DNA of 64,000 bases, taken from NCBI RefSeq assembly GCF_000226095.1, contig NC_016478.1:2160001-2224000 (forward strand). The letters run 5' to 3'. Both the position numbers and the translations under genes were made by a program. This document shows, piece after piece, positions 1 to 11,278 of the stretch. The notes under the pieces were generated by a model, which did no database searches, was not told the DNA's origin, and saw only the letters and a program-made list of their open reading frames with translations. Numbering within the stretch: the first letter of the stretch is position 1; every line of letters begins with the position of its first letter. Source of the DNA: Thermothelomyces thermophilus ATCC 42464. Its lineage: Eukaryota > Ascomycota > Sordariomycetes > Sordariales > Chaetomiaceae.

Positions 1-595
1 TTTGGCTCTTGTTTTGGAAGGTGCCGAATACTACACTACTGTCCACAGCATTTTAGCTCTGGGATGACGATGGGGAAATATTTTCGACGCCATTGACCGC
101 TCATCCGCTTGTTGGGTGACTTTTTGGGGCCGGACCACCCCATCGACAAGGCTCGATTGAGAAAATCTGCCGCGACTCCCCGGTACTCGCTGCACCGCAA
201 CCTCTTCGCGACTCATCATCAAGAGGGAAGACCGTGCATGGGAGGAAGAAACGAATAAAAAAAAACGAAACCAACCGCGACGGAACCAATCCGGGCTGTG
301 TCACACACAGCCTTGCCCTGCCTTCCTCTATTTTGAGCGCTCCTTGAAGCACTGCCAACTCGCATCATCCTTGGCTGCATTGCGGCACATACAACCGCTT
401 CACCGGCAGCCTCAGGCAGAGTTGGATGTTGGAAGGGGAATCGAAAGAGCTGCGTTTTCTATTTCTTCATGAATCGATCGCATCTCAATTCCTGACCCCA
501 GAGTGCGGCTTTTCATCTGGAAACCTCTGTCGGCGTTTTGTTTTGAGCAATTTCATCGCCCGGCGATCCAGGGGGCAGCAGAAAATAAAAGAGCG
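1..595. other. Upstream stretch with no supported gene
   Basis: The first 595 bases hold only short overlapping open frames with no recognisable domain. The part just before 596 is probably promoter and leader of the small GPI-type gene that follows. I see no RNA gene. Confidence 0.5.
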
Positions 596-1333
596 ATGAA
601 GGTTTCTTGGCTCGTGCCGAGCCTGCTCGCCGGGGGCGGAGCAGCAATCGGAACCGTTAGCGACAAGGTTCTCAACAGCGAAGGCAGGGTCCTCGCGAAC
701 GGTATGTCTCTTCGGCGCATTGTGTTGAAAGAATGGGCGAGATACGGTTCGAGTCAGTGTACTGTACTACGTTCAATGCTAACTCAACATGCCCCCACGC
801 CAGGCATTCCAGACCAGAGACACGACAGGGACCTAGAAGGCGCCGCGCTCCAATCGCCCAGCGCCAACACGGTCGCAGTCAACCTCGACGCCCTTGATAT
901 CGCGTTACCGGTAAGCCGTCTCAATAACGCTCGTCAACCGCCCAAAAAAAAAAAAAAAAAACCATCGAGATCTGATCTGACTAACCGCGACCCCAAGAAC
1001 CGAACAAAGGCCCAGCTCGCCGTCCAGGCAAGAGACGCGTCAGAACTCGGGCAGCACCCCGACGAAGGGGAGCCCCCCGTCATCACTTTCCGGACCAGCA
1101 ACGGCGCCTTGTCAGGTGCGGAAGGCGATCCAGCAGTCCGGCCGCCGTCGTCGGCGTCGTCGGCGTCGTCGGCGTCGTTGGACTCGGACCATGACCTTGA
1201 GTTCGACGAGGACTCTGCCAGCGCATCCAACGGGGCCGGCAAGGCGGGCAACCCGGCTTCTGCGAACCGGGCCATCGCCGGCATGAGCGTGGGGCTGGTT
1301 TCGGTGATGTTGATCTTCACCATTTTCCTCTGA
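596..1333 (+). CDS. Small predicted secreted, GPI-anchored protein
   Basis: No family recognised. The Met at 596 is chosen because it opens a typical signal peptide (MKVSWLVPSLLAGGGAAIG); the frame is open further upstream but that part looks like leader. Two introns are predicted: 702-803 (GTATGT, branch GCTAAC, CAG) and 911-1015 (GTAAGC, branch CTAAC, CAG), giving exons 596-701, 804-910 and 1016-1333 and a protein of about 176 residues. The middle is acidic and Ser-rich (SSASSASSAS, then DSDHDLEFDED). The last 20 or so residues are a hydrophobic tail ending FTIFL after a small-residue region (SNGAGKAG), the usual layout of a GPI-attachment signal. The likely place is therefore the plasma membrane or cell wall. 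Both introns are multiples of three and lack stops, so intron retention would also translate. Intron 2 carries an A18 run. Confidence 0.6.
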   Translation: MKVSWLVPSLLAGGGAAIGTVSDKVLNSEGRVLANGMSLRRIVLKEWARYGSSQCTVLRSMLTQHAPTPGIPDQRHDRDLEGAALQSPSANTVAVNLDALDIALPVSRLNNARQPPKKKKKKPSRSDLTNRDPKNRTKAQLAVQARDASELGQHPDEGEPPVITFRTSNGALSGAEGDPAVRPPSSASSASSASLDSDHDLEFDEDSASASNGAGKAGNPASANRAIAGMSVGLVSVMLIFTIFL

Positions 1334-2356
1334 TGACGCTTTTTCTATTTATCTTTTTACCTTTATCTTTCTCACCTTTCCATCGCCTCTGGTTCTGCCG
1401 GCAAGGTTCCAGGCGTTTCCAAGGGGTTTGGGCGTCGAGAGACCGGAGAATCTCTATGACTAACCCAGGTGGGCTGGGCGTATTTATTAATGCATTGGAT
1501 AAATTTGGGGATGGCATGACCGGGAGTCTTGCGGGAAGTGACGGCCGAGCGGGGTTTCGGCTTGGAGAGGGGAAGTTGGACGTGATACCCCTTCGGGAAG
1601 AAGCTGATGTTCTGACGACGAGGACGGCTCAGCGCGTGGGGAGAGGAACCGAGACGTCCGATGGACGACATCATGTGACATTGTGTCGACGACGCGGGTG
1701 GAATGGGTAATGTGGTATGCTTTAATTGCTAATTGTCAGACCGCCGGGACTTGGATGTCTTTGCGATCTGCGAGGAGGACCGTATTAATAGGTATTCCAA
1801 GGATGATATGAGCTTGGGAAGCATAGGACTTGAACAAGTTCCAAATCAATTGGAATTGGTCCTTGGTACCCTTCGAAATCTGCTGCCTGAAGATGCACTT
1901 CACACGCCGCACACATCCACATGTACCTCTGACAGGAACCCAGTCGAGTTCTCTACCTTGGTAGTGCCACCACTCGCCAGGCAGGCCGAGGGCATCTCGA
2001 ACAAGTGACATATATACTACGTAACATGGTTCGCAGACCCTGGATCCATCACCGGTCCCGTCCTGTCGCTCCGAACAACATCAACGGAACAAGCAGGACG
2101 CAGGCCGTCGTCGGCTCACCAGTGCTCTCGCACGGGACGCTCCGAAACGTCAAAGATGAGAGAGCAGAAAGAACTCGTGGTTGTGCAGCACATCCATTTT
2201 GTTCTCATACATTGCTTACAACACTCGACGCGAATGGTATCAGATCCAGTCTCCAGAGCAGACAGTCCCACCCAGGCAACACCAAAACGCCAGCCAATGC
2301 AGAGAGAAAGAGTCTCCCGATACAAAAAGAATCCATAGGCCCCCACGTGCAACAAT
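1334..2356. other. Intergenic, no gene seen
   Basis: About 1 kb between the GPI-type gene and the 3' end of SOF1. Only short frames without domains or credible splice structure are present. It probably holds the two 3' untranslated regions, since the flanking genes converge. Confidence 0.5.
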
Positions 2357-4294
2357 TCATTGTTGTTTGGCAATGATGGCCTTCTCGCGCTCGCTCTTGC
2401 GCTTTTCGAACTTTTTGTTCGAGTGCTTCCGCTCGTTCTCCTCGCGCCGCTTGATGGCTGCCAGTTCCTCGCGCTTGATCTCGCTCGCCTTCTTGACCAC
2501 TTTGGGCAGATGCCTGTGTCGGCGGATGCGCCTGATTTCCGGCATGTGCGAGTACCGCTCCAACAGGGCCGAGTTATACTCCAATGCCTGCCGCTGCTTT
2601 GTCGACTTGACACCGCTGCGCTCCGATGCGTTGGCGCGCCACAGACGGACGTTGCCCTATACAAAGTGATTAGTTTTTGCGAGTATAAGAAAGAAAGGAA
2701 GTAAAAACACTGAGGAAAGAAAGATGAGCACGTACGTCGTCACTTCCGCTGAGGAGATACTTGGAGTCCATCGTCCACATGGTTCGGAATACCCTCTGCA
2801 TGCGCTTAGTGTGGTATATGTCGCGAGAATGGCCATGGTCACGGCGCCAGACCCTGATGGTGCGGTCCTTGGATGTCGGTTAGCGGACGCTTTTTTAGGC
2901 GTTTTGTACGTCATAGACCTACGTAAGAGCCGCTCACGAGCTCCTCGCCCGTGGGAGAGAACTCGACGTCCATAACGGCGGCCACGTGACCCTTCAGGAT
3001 ATTCTGCGCCCTGTCGAAATTTCTGGCGTCGAAAATGTAGACGTTGTGATCTGCACTCGTGTCAGCGACACCCCCCCTCACAAGGCAGCATCCAAAAGTG
3101 AACGTACCTTCAGATGCGACCGCCAGGTTCATGGCTTCCATAGGGTTGAAGACGACACGATTGGCTGCAAACTGGAGAATCGTCTTGATGACAGGCACTA
3201 CGCTCTGGGGTTAGCCTCGTTTCGACACTCCAGGCCTGGCCGTAACATACGGTTTGTTCGCAGGTCGAAGAGGATGAGCGAGCGGTCGGTGGCGACAGAC
3301 GCGACAACGGCGGTCTCGACTTGGTTGAAGCAAACGTCGGTGATGGTATCCGTGAAATTGGGCCATTGTATTGTCTGCGCGGCCGTGCTCTGGTCGAGGT
3401 CCCAGACTCGGATGCAACCGGCGCCGGACGAAGCAGCAAAGACATTTCCGGTCCTGTGAACCGACAGCGATGTGTATGGGCCGCCTTCTTGCCAGGTAGC
3501 AAATGGTGTTGTGTTGCTGGGGGTGTTGTAAGGATCCCACAACTTGATGCCATCTGTAGCACAGGAGAGCAGCTTCTTGTCGTTGGTGAAGGTCAAGCCC
3601 TTGACGATATTCGAACTAGATGATACGATCAGTCGTCGTCTTTTTCTCTTCCCGGAAGTGAGTAAACGGATGCTTACTGTGCAGCCGTACGCCAGACTTC
3701 TTCGTCGCGTGTCGTTAGGTCCCAAACTTTGATCACGCCATCACCGGACCCTGAAGCCACCGAGTTGAGGGAGTTCTTGTCCTGATGCATAGTCAGTCCC
3801 ATCCGTTTGCGATTGCCAAGCCACGTGTTAAGGGAACGAACCTTGCACATGCTATACACGCCTTGAACATGGCCGTTGCCTAGCTGGCCGAGGAAGGGTT
3901 TGGCAAACAAGCGTTCCCTAACTCCCAGTCAGAAACCCGGCTGATGCGACGGGGTCGGAAGATGCTCACAGTTTGACCGCATTGAGAGCTCTTTGACTAG
4001 AAATGGTGTCAGATTCGCTATCCCAATGACTTCACGCTGCCCACCAACGTACTATTCCCGAGCTCGTTCAAAAGGATGGATCTCGGGGGCGAGATTGCGC
4101 GGGGCGCGTTGGACGTCTGAACCTGGCGCTTGCTGAGCCGTGATGCTCCGGCTGAGGGCTTTGATCTACCAGCACCATCGTCAGCAGCCGCGTGTGTCAT
4201 GCGGTTGAGACTGTGAACTTGACACGGTCTCTGTGGGTAGAGAGAGAGATGGGTAATGATGCTCCTCCCGTTTCTATCGAGAGAGTACCTTCAT
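2357..4294 (-). CDS. SOF1: SOF1 (DCAF13 family), WD-repeat U3 snoRNP factor
   Basis: Member of the SSU processome: binds U3 snoRNP in the nucleolus and is needed for 18S rRNA maturation. Ten exons can be laid out by eye with consistent phase: 4289-4294 (just ATGAAG), 4053-4165, 3970-3996, 3842-3917, 3678-3781, 3251-3615, 3108-3197, 2923-3050, 2736-2867 and 2357-2656, giving about 446 residues, the usual family length. The joined N-terminus reads MKIKALSRS and then NLAPEIHPFERAREY, matching the conserved SOF1 start. WD repeats follow (GVIKVWDL, GIKLWDP, IRVWDLD, LILFDLR, VYIFDARN, TIRVWRR, NVRLWRA). The last exon is the Sof1-specific C-terminus (RYSHMPEIRRIRRHRHLPK, then a Lys/Arg-rich helix). 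It lies head to head with RPN6. The six-base first coding exon makes automatic start calling error-prone. Confidence 0.95.
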
Positions 4295-4890
4295 GATGCC
4301 GCGCCCGCAGTCTTGTGTTTCTCAGCGGTGTCGGTTCGGTCTTCAAAAACTGTCAACTTGTCGTGTTGTAGTAACAGAATCCGATGAATCCGATATGGTT
4401 TTGGGACGGCCCGTTCGAGGGGCTGCTTCGCTCTACTTTCAATGCATAGATCACAGAGGGAGCTTGAGCATGCCAATTCGGCAATCGCTGTCGCTTGGTC
4501 CAAATTTTGGCGGGGTCTGACGGCAGAATCACTCACCGCTTTCCTGGTTAGAGACCCACCCTGTCAGCCACAGCAAGCGGGCACGCCAAGGCCAGCTGTC
4601 GCCGGAGCCCATTACGTCGCGGGGCGGCAACCTAGCGTTATTCCGTAACTAGCTGAGTTAACGCCAGTCATCAGCGAGCAAGCGACAGGTAACGAGCTGG
4701 GCTGCAGGGGCATAGCACACCCCAACAACATCACCACCACAGGGCGACAGCAACCCACGATTACGCTTTCCCCGAAACGCTGAATCGCTGCCCCGCGACA
4801 AACCCTCCCGTTGCAGCCGACCATCGTTTCCGGAAGAGAGAGACCGTTAACTACCCCCGAATACCACATAGCGCACCCACAATCCTCGCA
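4295..4890. promoter_or_regulatory. Divergent promoter region SOF1 / RPN6
   Basis: About 600 bp separate the start codons of SOF1 (-) and RPN6 (+), so this must hold both promoters and leaders. No clear TATA box or known operator is visible. Confidence 0.5.
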
Positions 4891-5236
4891 ATGGCGCAAG
4901 GCGACTCGGAGAGGGTGCGCGAGGCGCAGAAGCTGGCCAAGTCGGACCCGGCACAGGCAGAGGCCATCTATAAGGACATCATCTCGAAGCCGCCGTCGGT
5001 GACGTCCGAGGCCGCCATCAAGGAGTACGAGGTGGCTCTTGTCAGCTTGGGAGAGCTCTACCGCGACCAGAAGTAGGCTTTTTTGGTTCATTGGCAGTTC
5101 GGAGGGGAGCCGTCGTAAGTTGACACTGGGGGCCCACGCAGGAACACAGACGAGCTCGCCGCCTTGGTGACCAAGAGCAGGACAGTCTTGTCCTCGTTTG
5201 CAAAGGCGAAAACAGCCAAGCTGAGTAAGTTCCCTC

Positions 5237-5280
<44 letters not shown>

Positions 5281-6355
5281 ATCTTCTCTCCTCTGGCTTC
5301 CCTTACCGTGTCCCCCACGAGTGCTTGGATTGACATGCTCCTTGCCAGTCCGCCAGCTGCTCGACTTCTTCGAAGCCATCCCCAACTCCCTCGACATCCA
5401 GATCGCAGTTACGAAATCCTGCATAGAATGGGCTACCTCAGAGCGCCGGAGTTTCCTGCGGCAGAACCTCGAGACCCGTCTCGTGACGCTGTACATGGCG
5501 AAGCAGTCATATTACGACGCGCTGACCCTGATTAACGGCCTGCTGCGCGAGCTCAAGCGCATGGACGACAAGCTGGTGCTGGTGGAGGTGCAGCTGCTCG
5601 AGTCGCGCGTCTACCACGCGCTCGGGAACATCGCCAAGGCCCGCGCGGCCCTCACCAGCGCCCGCACCTCGGCCGCTTCGGTCTACACCCCGCCGCTCCT
5701 GCAGGCGAACCTGGACATGCAGTCGGGCATGCTCCACGCCGAGGACAAGGACTTCCAGACGGCCTACAGCTACTTCATCGAGGCGCTCGACGGGTACCAC
5801 TCGCAGGACGAGCCGGCGCGCGCGCAGGCGGCGCTGCAGTACATGCTCCTCTGCAAGATCATGCTGAACCTGGTCGACGACGTCAACCAGCTCATGACGT
5901 CCAAGCAGGCGCTCAAGTACGCGGGCAAGTCGCTCGAGGCCATGAAGGCCATCGCCCGCGCGCACGCGAACCGGTCGCTCGAGGAGTACGAGCGGGCGCT
6001 GGCGGCGTACAAGTACGAGCTGGGCAGCGACGCCTTCATCCGCAACCACCTGCGGCGGCTGTACGACGCCATGCTGGAGCAGAACCTGATCAAGGTGATC
6101 GAGCCCTTCAGCCGCGTCGAGATCGACCACATCGCCAAGATGGTCGGCCTCGACACGCAGCAGGTCGAGCGCAAGCTGTCGCAGATGATCCTCGACAAGG
6201 TCATCATCGGCGTGCTCGACCAGGGGGCCGGCTGCCTCATCATCTACGACGAGACGCAGCGCGACGAGGCGTACGACGCGGCGCTGGCCACCATCGAGAA
6301 GCTGAGCAACGTGGTAGATGTGCTCTACACGAACCAGGCGTCCATGCTGGAGTGA
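4891..6355 (+). CDS. RPN6: 26S proteasome lid subunit RPN6 (PSMD11)
   Basis: Lid subunit that clamps the base and core particle; works in ATP-dependent degradation of ubiquitylated proteins. Exons 4891-5072, 5142-5224 and 5349-6355 join in phase to about 423 residues, the expected size. The start MAQGDSERVREAQKLAKSD follows an ordinary leader. The N-terminal two thirds are TPR-like helical repeats (for example IPNSLDIQIAVTKSCIEWAT, SYFIEALDGYHSQDEPARA). The last part is a PCI domain with winged helix (HLRRLYDAMLEQNLIKVIEP, FSRVEIDHIAKMVGLDTQQV). The C-terminus ends LYTNQASMLE. Intron 2 (5225-5348) contains a run of more than 30 T around 5246-5278, well before the acceptor TTGCCAG. The sequence is strongly conserved and I have little doubt. 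Confidence 0.97.
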
Positions 6356-7008
6356 CCCCGGGTTATTTTGTTATTTTTTTTTTTTTTTTTGGCGGGGCCG
6401 TTGTAGTAATGCTAGAAACATGACTTGCACGAGGCTCGCTCTATAAGAGGAGGGAGCTGTTGCGAATGAAATCGTACAACTGCTAACGTTGGTATCAAGC
6501 CTATCTGAGATGCCCAAAAGAAAACAGAACAAAAAGCCGTCCATCTTCAAATCCAACAACGCCTGTGTGTGTATGTGTGTGTCTCGGTTTGTTTGTGCCA
6601 GCGTCGTAAGCCTTGATCATCACCTCATCATCCCACATGTACTGTACATTGGATGTATGTACACGTAGTACAGGTACGTACAGCAAGCACGCAGCTCGAC
6701 AAGCATCCTTTTTGAAGAGAAAAAAAAAGGCAAAAAAGCAAGTTCACCACCCACTTCTTCTCGAAAGAAAAAGGAAAGAAACAGAGAAGAAGAAGAAAAG
6801 AGAAGCAAAAAAGAAAACAAAAAGGCTATGCAGTTTCTCCATACGGGCATAACGTTCCTGCTCTTTCCTGCTCCTTGGGGACATACATAATCCCCCTCTA
6901 TTTCCCACTCCTCCCGTCCCGTCAGGTCCAGCTGGGTCCCACGAGTACTGTACATAGCTAGCTAGCTAGCTAGCTAGCTTAGCTATGTGGTCGCGGATAT
7001 TATTCATC
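6356..7008. other. 3' intergenic with simple repeats
   Basis: Lies between two convergent genes. It contains a poly-T run near 6372-6390, a TGTG/TATG stretch near 6562-6584, a purine-rich A/G block at about 6716-6825, and an alternating TAGC repeat near the AT-hook gene stop. No gene is supported. Confidence 0.5.
6954..6986. repeat. TAGC tetranucleotide microsatellite
   Basis: About six tandem TAGC units, ending in a variant TTAGC step. Because AGCT is its own complement, the tract is nearly palindromic and could form a hairpin. It sits about 20 bases beyond the stop of the AT-hook gene. Confidence 0.85.
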
Positions 7009-7524
7009 TCATTTTTCCCCCCTCCTAGGGGGGACCAGCCCCAGCCGCCGTCTCTCCTCCCCGACGAGCAGAGCAAACACCCTCTTGACGATCTGCGCCT
7101 CGTCCCAGCCGTCACCACCAGCAGCAGCAGCACCAGCAGCATCACCAGCAGCATCACCAGCAGCATCACCAGCAGCACCATCGCCGCGGCCGCCGCCGCT
7201 GCGCACCTCGGCCAAGAACCCCTCGACCACGTCCAGGTGCCACCCCTCGATCTCCATCCGCTCCCCCTGCGCCGTGACCTGCTTCCCCAGCAACCGCTGC
7301 CGCCAGGTGCTGTCGCCGTCGTCACCACCGCGGTTGGTGGACGAGAAGGAGAAGGAGAAGGAGGAGCGGGGGGGCCGGTGACGGCGGTCTCGGTGGTGGT
7401 GGCGGGCGAGCTGGCGCTGCAGCTCGAGGGGCCCCCGCTTGCGGGCCTGCAGGAGCTCGTCGAGGCGGAGCCAGTGGGCGCGGGACCACGTCGTGGTCCG
7501 GGACAGCGGTTCGAGGGGTGGCGT

Positions 7525-7573
<49 letters not shown>

Positions 7574-10242
7574 GCTATTGTTGCTGCTGCCGATGTTGAC
7601 GATTGTCTGGTGCTGATGGGTGGCGCTTCTTTCTGATGGGAGGCCGTAGTGGCCGAAGAGAAGTTGGTAGTGGAGTAGCTTCTGCGCGGCGAGGGTGAGG
7701 GCGAGGGAGAGGGCGAGGGTGAAGGTGATGGGGAGGATGAGGGCGAGGGAGATAGGGATGGGGATGGGGATGGGGACGGCGGGGAAGACTGGGTCGTGTT
7801 GTTGTTCCCTTCCGGAGCGGCGCCGGCGATCCCGCGGGGAACCTTTGGAGGAGGGTTATTCTCCTTGTCTGGAGACGTGCTTGCCCGCCGCTCGGCCCGG
7901 GCTTGCGCCTGGGCAAGCGGAGAAAGGGTGCTGCTGGTGAACTCTACCACGCGGCCGGGCGTTTTCGGCTTGAGTGGCGAGCGGATGCACGACTTCGTGG
8001 GCGACGCGGCACGGTGCGGCTGCAGCTTGGACGCCGGCAGAGCAGACCTGGGCTCCCCCTCGCTGTCCTCGTTCTCGTTCTCGTTCTCGTCCTCATCATT
8101 GCTGTCATCCCTGTTGTTGTCGTCCTCTCTCTCTTCCTCCCACGATCGCGCTGGCGGCCGCTGCGGTTGCGGGCGGGAGGAGGACCGCGAGAAGAAAGCC
8201 GCGACCTGGCTGTTGCCGAAGAGCGAACTGGCCGGGGCCACCGGCTTGGGTTGGAAGAGACTGTTGTTACTCTCTCCCCGCCGGCGAGGAGTAAAGTTCA
8301 TTTTCTGGGGAATATGGCCGAAACCGGTCTCCGCCGGGCTTTCCGGAGAAGCCGTTCGTGGGACAGAAGCGTCCGACCTTCTAGCGCTCTCGGCTGGCAG
8401 CGAACCCGACGCATAGCTGGCCGGTTCTGGGACACGCGCTGGAGCGGATCCCTCGAGGCTTCGTGGCGAGCTGGACCGCGCAGTAGACGCCGGCGCTTGT
8501 TGTGGGCTGCTTCGCTCAACGCTCTCTCGCGCGGGCGAAAACAAATCGACGCTCCTGTGGCGCGTCCCGATCTCGAGTTGCTGCTTCTTCTGAGCCACCG
8601 AAGGCAGCCGTGTTTGTGTCTGCGACTGCTGCTGGATGTACTGAGCAAACAAGCTGTTGCCTGATGGGCGCGGCCGCTGAGGAGGTATCGTTGGCGGTTG
8701 AGCCACAGGATTGGCCTGCTGGTCTCTCGCGGGGCCCGGTGCCATCGAGGAGCCAACACCGGGGGAGCCCTGCCCCAGATCAGGGAGAACAGCAGGGGAC
8801 GAGAAGAAGTCCAGCAGGTCCGGCTTCTTCGCTTGCGCTTGTTTGGCTGTTGGCGCCGGAGTCTGCTTCTGGCGGTTCTGAGACAGCAAGCTGAACTCTT
8901 CCTCGTCCCCTTCTCCCGACGTTGCGTTCCTTTGAGCACGGAAGCGGGGCACTCGCTCCCTCCGGTTCTGAGCAACCAGACTGGGCTCTTCCTCTTCCTC
9001 ATTAGTTGGGGGCGCCCATCCAGATGCTCTCTGAGACACCGGATTCCGCTCCGACTCGCGATTGTTCACCAGTGGGCGGCGACTATTTTGGCCCCATGGA
9101 CTCGGCATCTTGCCTCTCAGGGGCGGATCTGGTTGCGACTCCTGCCGAGCCAGACCATACCTCGGCGCATATGGAGTAGGTCGCTGCGCTTCGATAGCCC
9201 AGATATCCTCTTCTTCCTCTCCCTCTCCCTCCCCCTCTTCAACTTCCTGCTCCTTTTGCTTCTCCGGGTCTTGCTGCTCTCTCTCAAACAAGCTTGGCTG
9301 GCGATCGGAAACCGGGCGTGGCCTGGGAGAGACTTCCGACGTTGCAAATCTCGGCCAGTCGCCCTGCTCACCCGCCGGCCCGCTTGAGGAGGCGGAGGCG
9401 GCGACGGTGCTGCTCAGGTCGCGGGACGCGGGCCTTGGCGAACCGCCACCACCGCCGCCAGCAGGGCTCCCTTCGGCCAGCCAGCTCATCCTGTCCTCGT
9501 CGGGGGCCGGGCTGGCACTGGGTGAGCTGGAACCGCCGGCGGCGGCGGCGGCGGCGGCCTTCCGACCGTTGGCCTGCTTCCCGGGACCGCTAAACAAGGT
9601 GGTGCGCTGGGAACCGGATCCGGCCAGCTCGCCGGGATCCGGGCCGAACGGGTCGTCCATGTGATCTGTGCCGGAGACCGAGACGCGCGCCGGCGACAGG
9701 GACCGGGCGCTTCGCACGATGAGGTCCCGCACATGTTGCACAGGCGCGAGCCACCTCCGGGACGGGGACGCGGACGGAGACGCGGCCGCGGCATCGTCTC
9801 GAGGTCGGGATGCGGACTCGGATCCCTGTTCGGCTGCCGGGGCGGCGGCGGCGGCGGCGGCGGCGACAGCGACTGGGGCCACGACTGGAGCGGGTGACTG
9901 GCTGGACTTGGACACGGAGCCCCGGAACGGGCTCCCCCAGGATGCTGCCCCTCTCGGGTGGCGACGGGGGGTCGGAGGTGATGAGCTGTAGCGCACGTCC
10001 GGCGCGGACGATCGGGGAGAGGGTCGGTCGGCGCTGGGGTTGCTCGGGCGCGGGGAGGTGGAGGGGGTTGGGGTCTCGGGCGGGGGCGTTCGACGAAGCG
10101 AAGGACGAGAGCTGGTCGGCCGGCGTCTCGGTTGAGTTGCGGCGAATGAGTTGCTCGACGGCATGGCTGAGCACGGGGCTCTCGATCGGCGGGGAGGACG
10201 GCAGGTCGGCATCAGCGGAAGAAGCCCCCGTCGGGTTGGGTG

Positions 10243-10293
<51 letters not shown>

Positions 10294-10773
10294 CGTGTTG
10301 TTGTGGTTCGCGCGTCTCGGCGTCGGAGGGGATGGGAGATGGTGTCTCATCAGGAGTCAACAGCCTATTCGTCTCAGATTGGGGGTTGGAGTGGTTCACT
10401 CTTGAGGGCCGTTCAATGGACGGCTGGATGTCTTGGGCTTGCTCATCCGCCGGCGCCGGCGCCGGCGCCGGCTGTTGCTGCTGGCGGTATGGCCGCCGGG
10501 GGGTCGCGGCCGCGAGGACGGCCTCGGGTATCTCGGAGAAGGAGTCCTCGTAGGCGCCCGCGTCTCGGGGCTCGTTATCGACGGGGGACCGGCGGGGAGC
10601 CGGCGCGCGAGGGGCGGTGGTCGGGTGCTGGTCGGGTGCTGGTGCTGGTGCTGGTGCTGGTGCCGGTGACTGTCGAGCAGCTTGCTCGCGGCTCTTGAGA
10701 GTCAACTGCCTGGCCAGGGGCTGGGCTGTCGTCCTGCGGGGGCTTCGCCTCACGGGCTGCGGCGAGCTGGGGG

Positions 10774-10805
<32 letters not shown>

Positions 10806-11242
10806 TGCGCGTCCCGGCGCGGTTGGTATTGCTGAACCGGGGACTCTGCCGTTTCCGCGCCGCCGCTTCGCTGCGCTTGGATGAGGGCAGGGGCAAGGGC
10901 AGGGGCAGGGGCAGGGGCAGGATTTGTCGGCTCGGCGCGAGGTTGCTGTTCCTCTGCGGACCTGTTGCGGCTCTGCCTGAGGGACTCTAACGCGCCGTTG
11001 ATGATGAGGCTCGTCGCCTCGCCAAGCTCCTCATTCGCCGGCGCCACGACGCTCGAGTTCGGCTGCATCGAAGGCAGGGAGCGAATCGAGATCATGGTAA
11101 ACTCCTCGGCCATGACGGTATCCTCGAACCCCTCCCGATCGTCGTCCTGGTCGCTTGCGAAAGACCCTGCCTCGCTGTATGAATCGGCCCCTCCGCCGCC
11201 CAAGTCCGGCCAATCGTACTGATACCGCTGCGGTTCTTGCTG

Positions 11243-11278
<36 letters not shown>

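Noticed and set aside
10000-10350. Poly-Asn N-terminal extension of the downstream AT-hook frame
   Set aside because: In this stretch the other frame (poly-Gln) is the continuous one from the true start; the poly-Asn reading is only the out-of-frame view of the same repeat.
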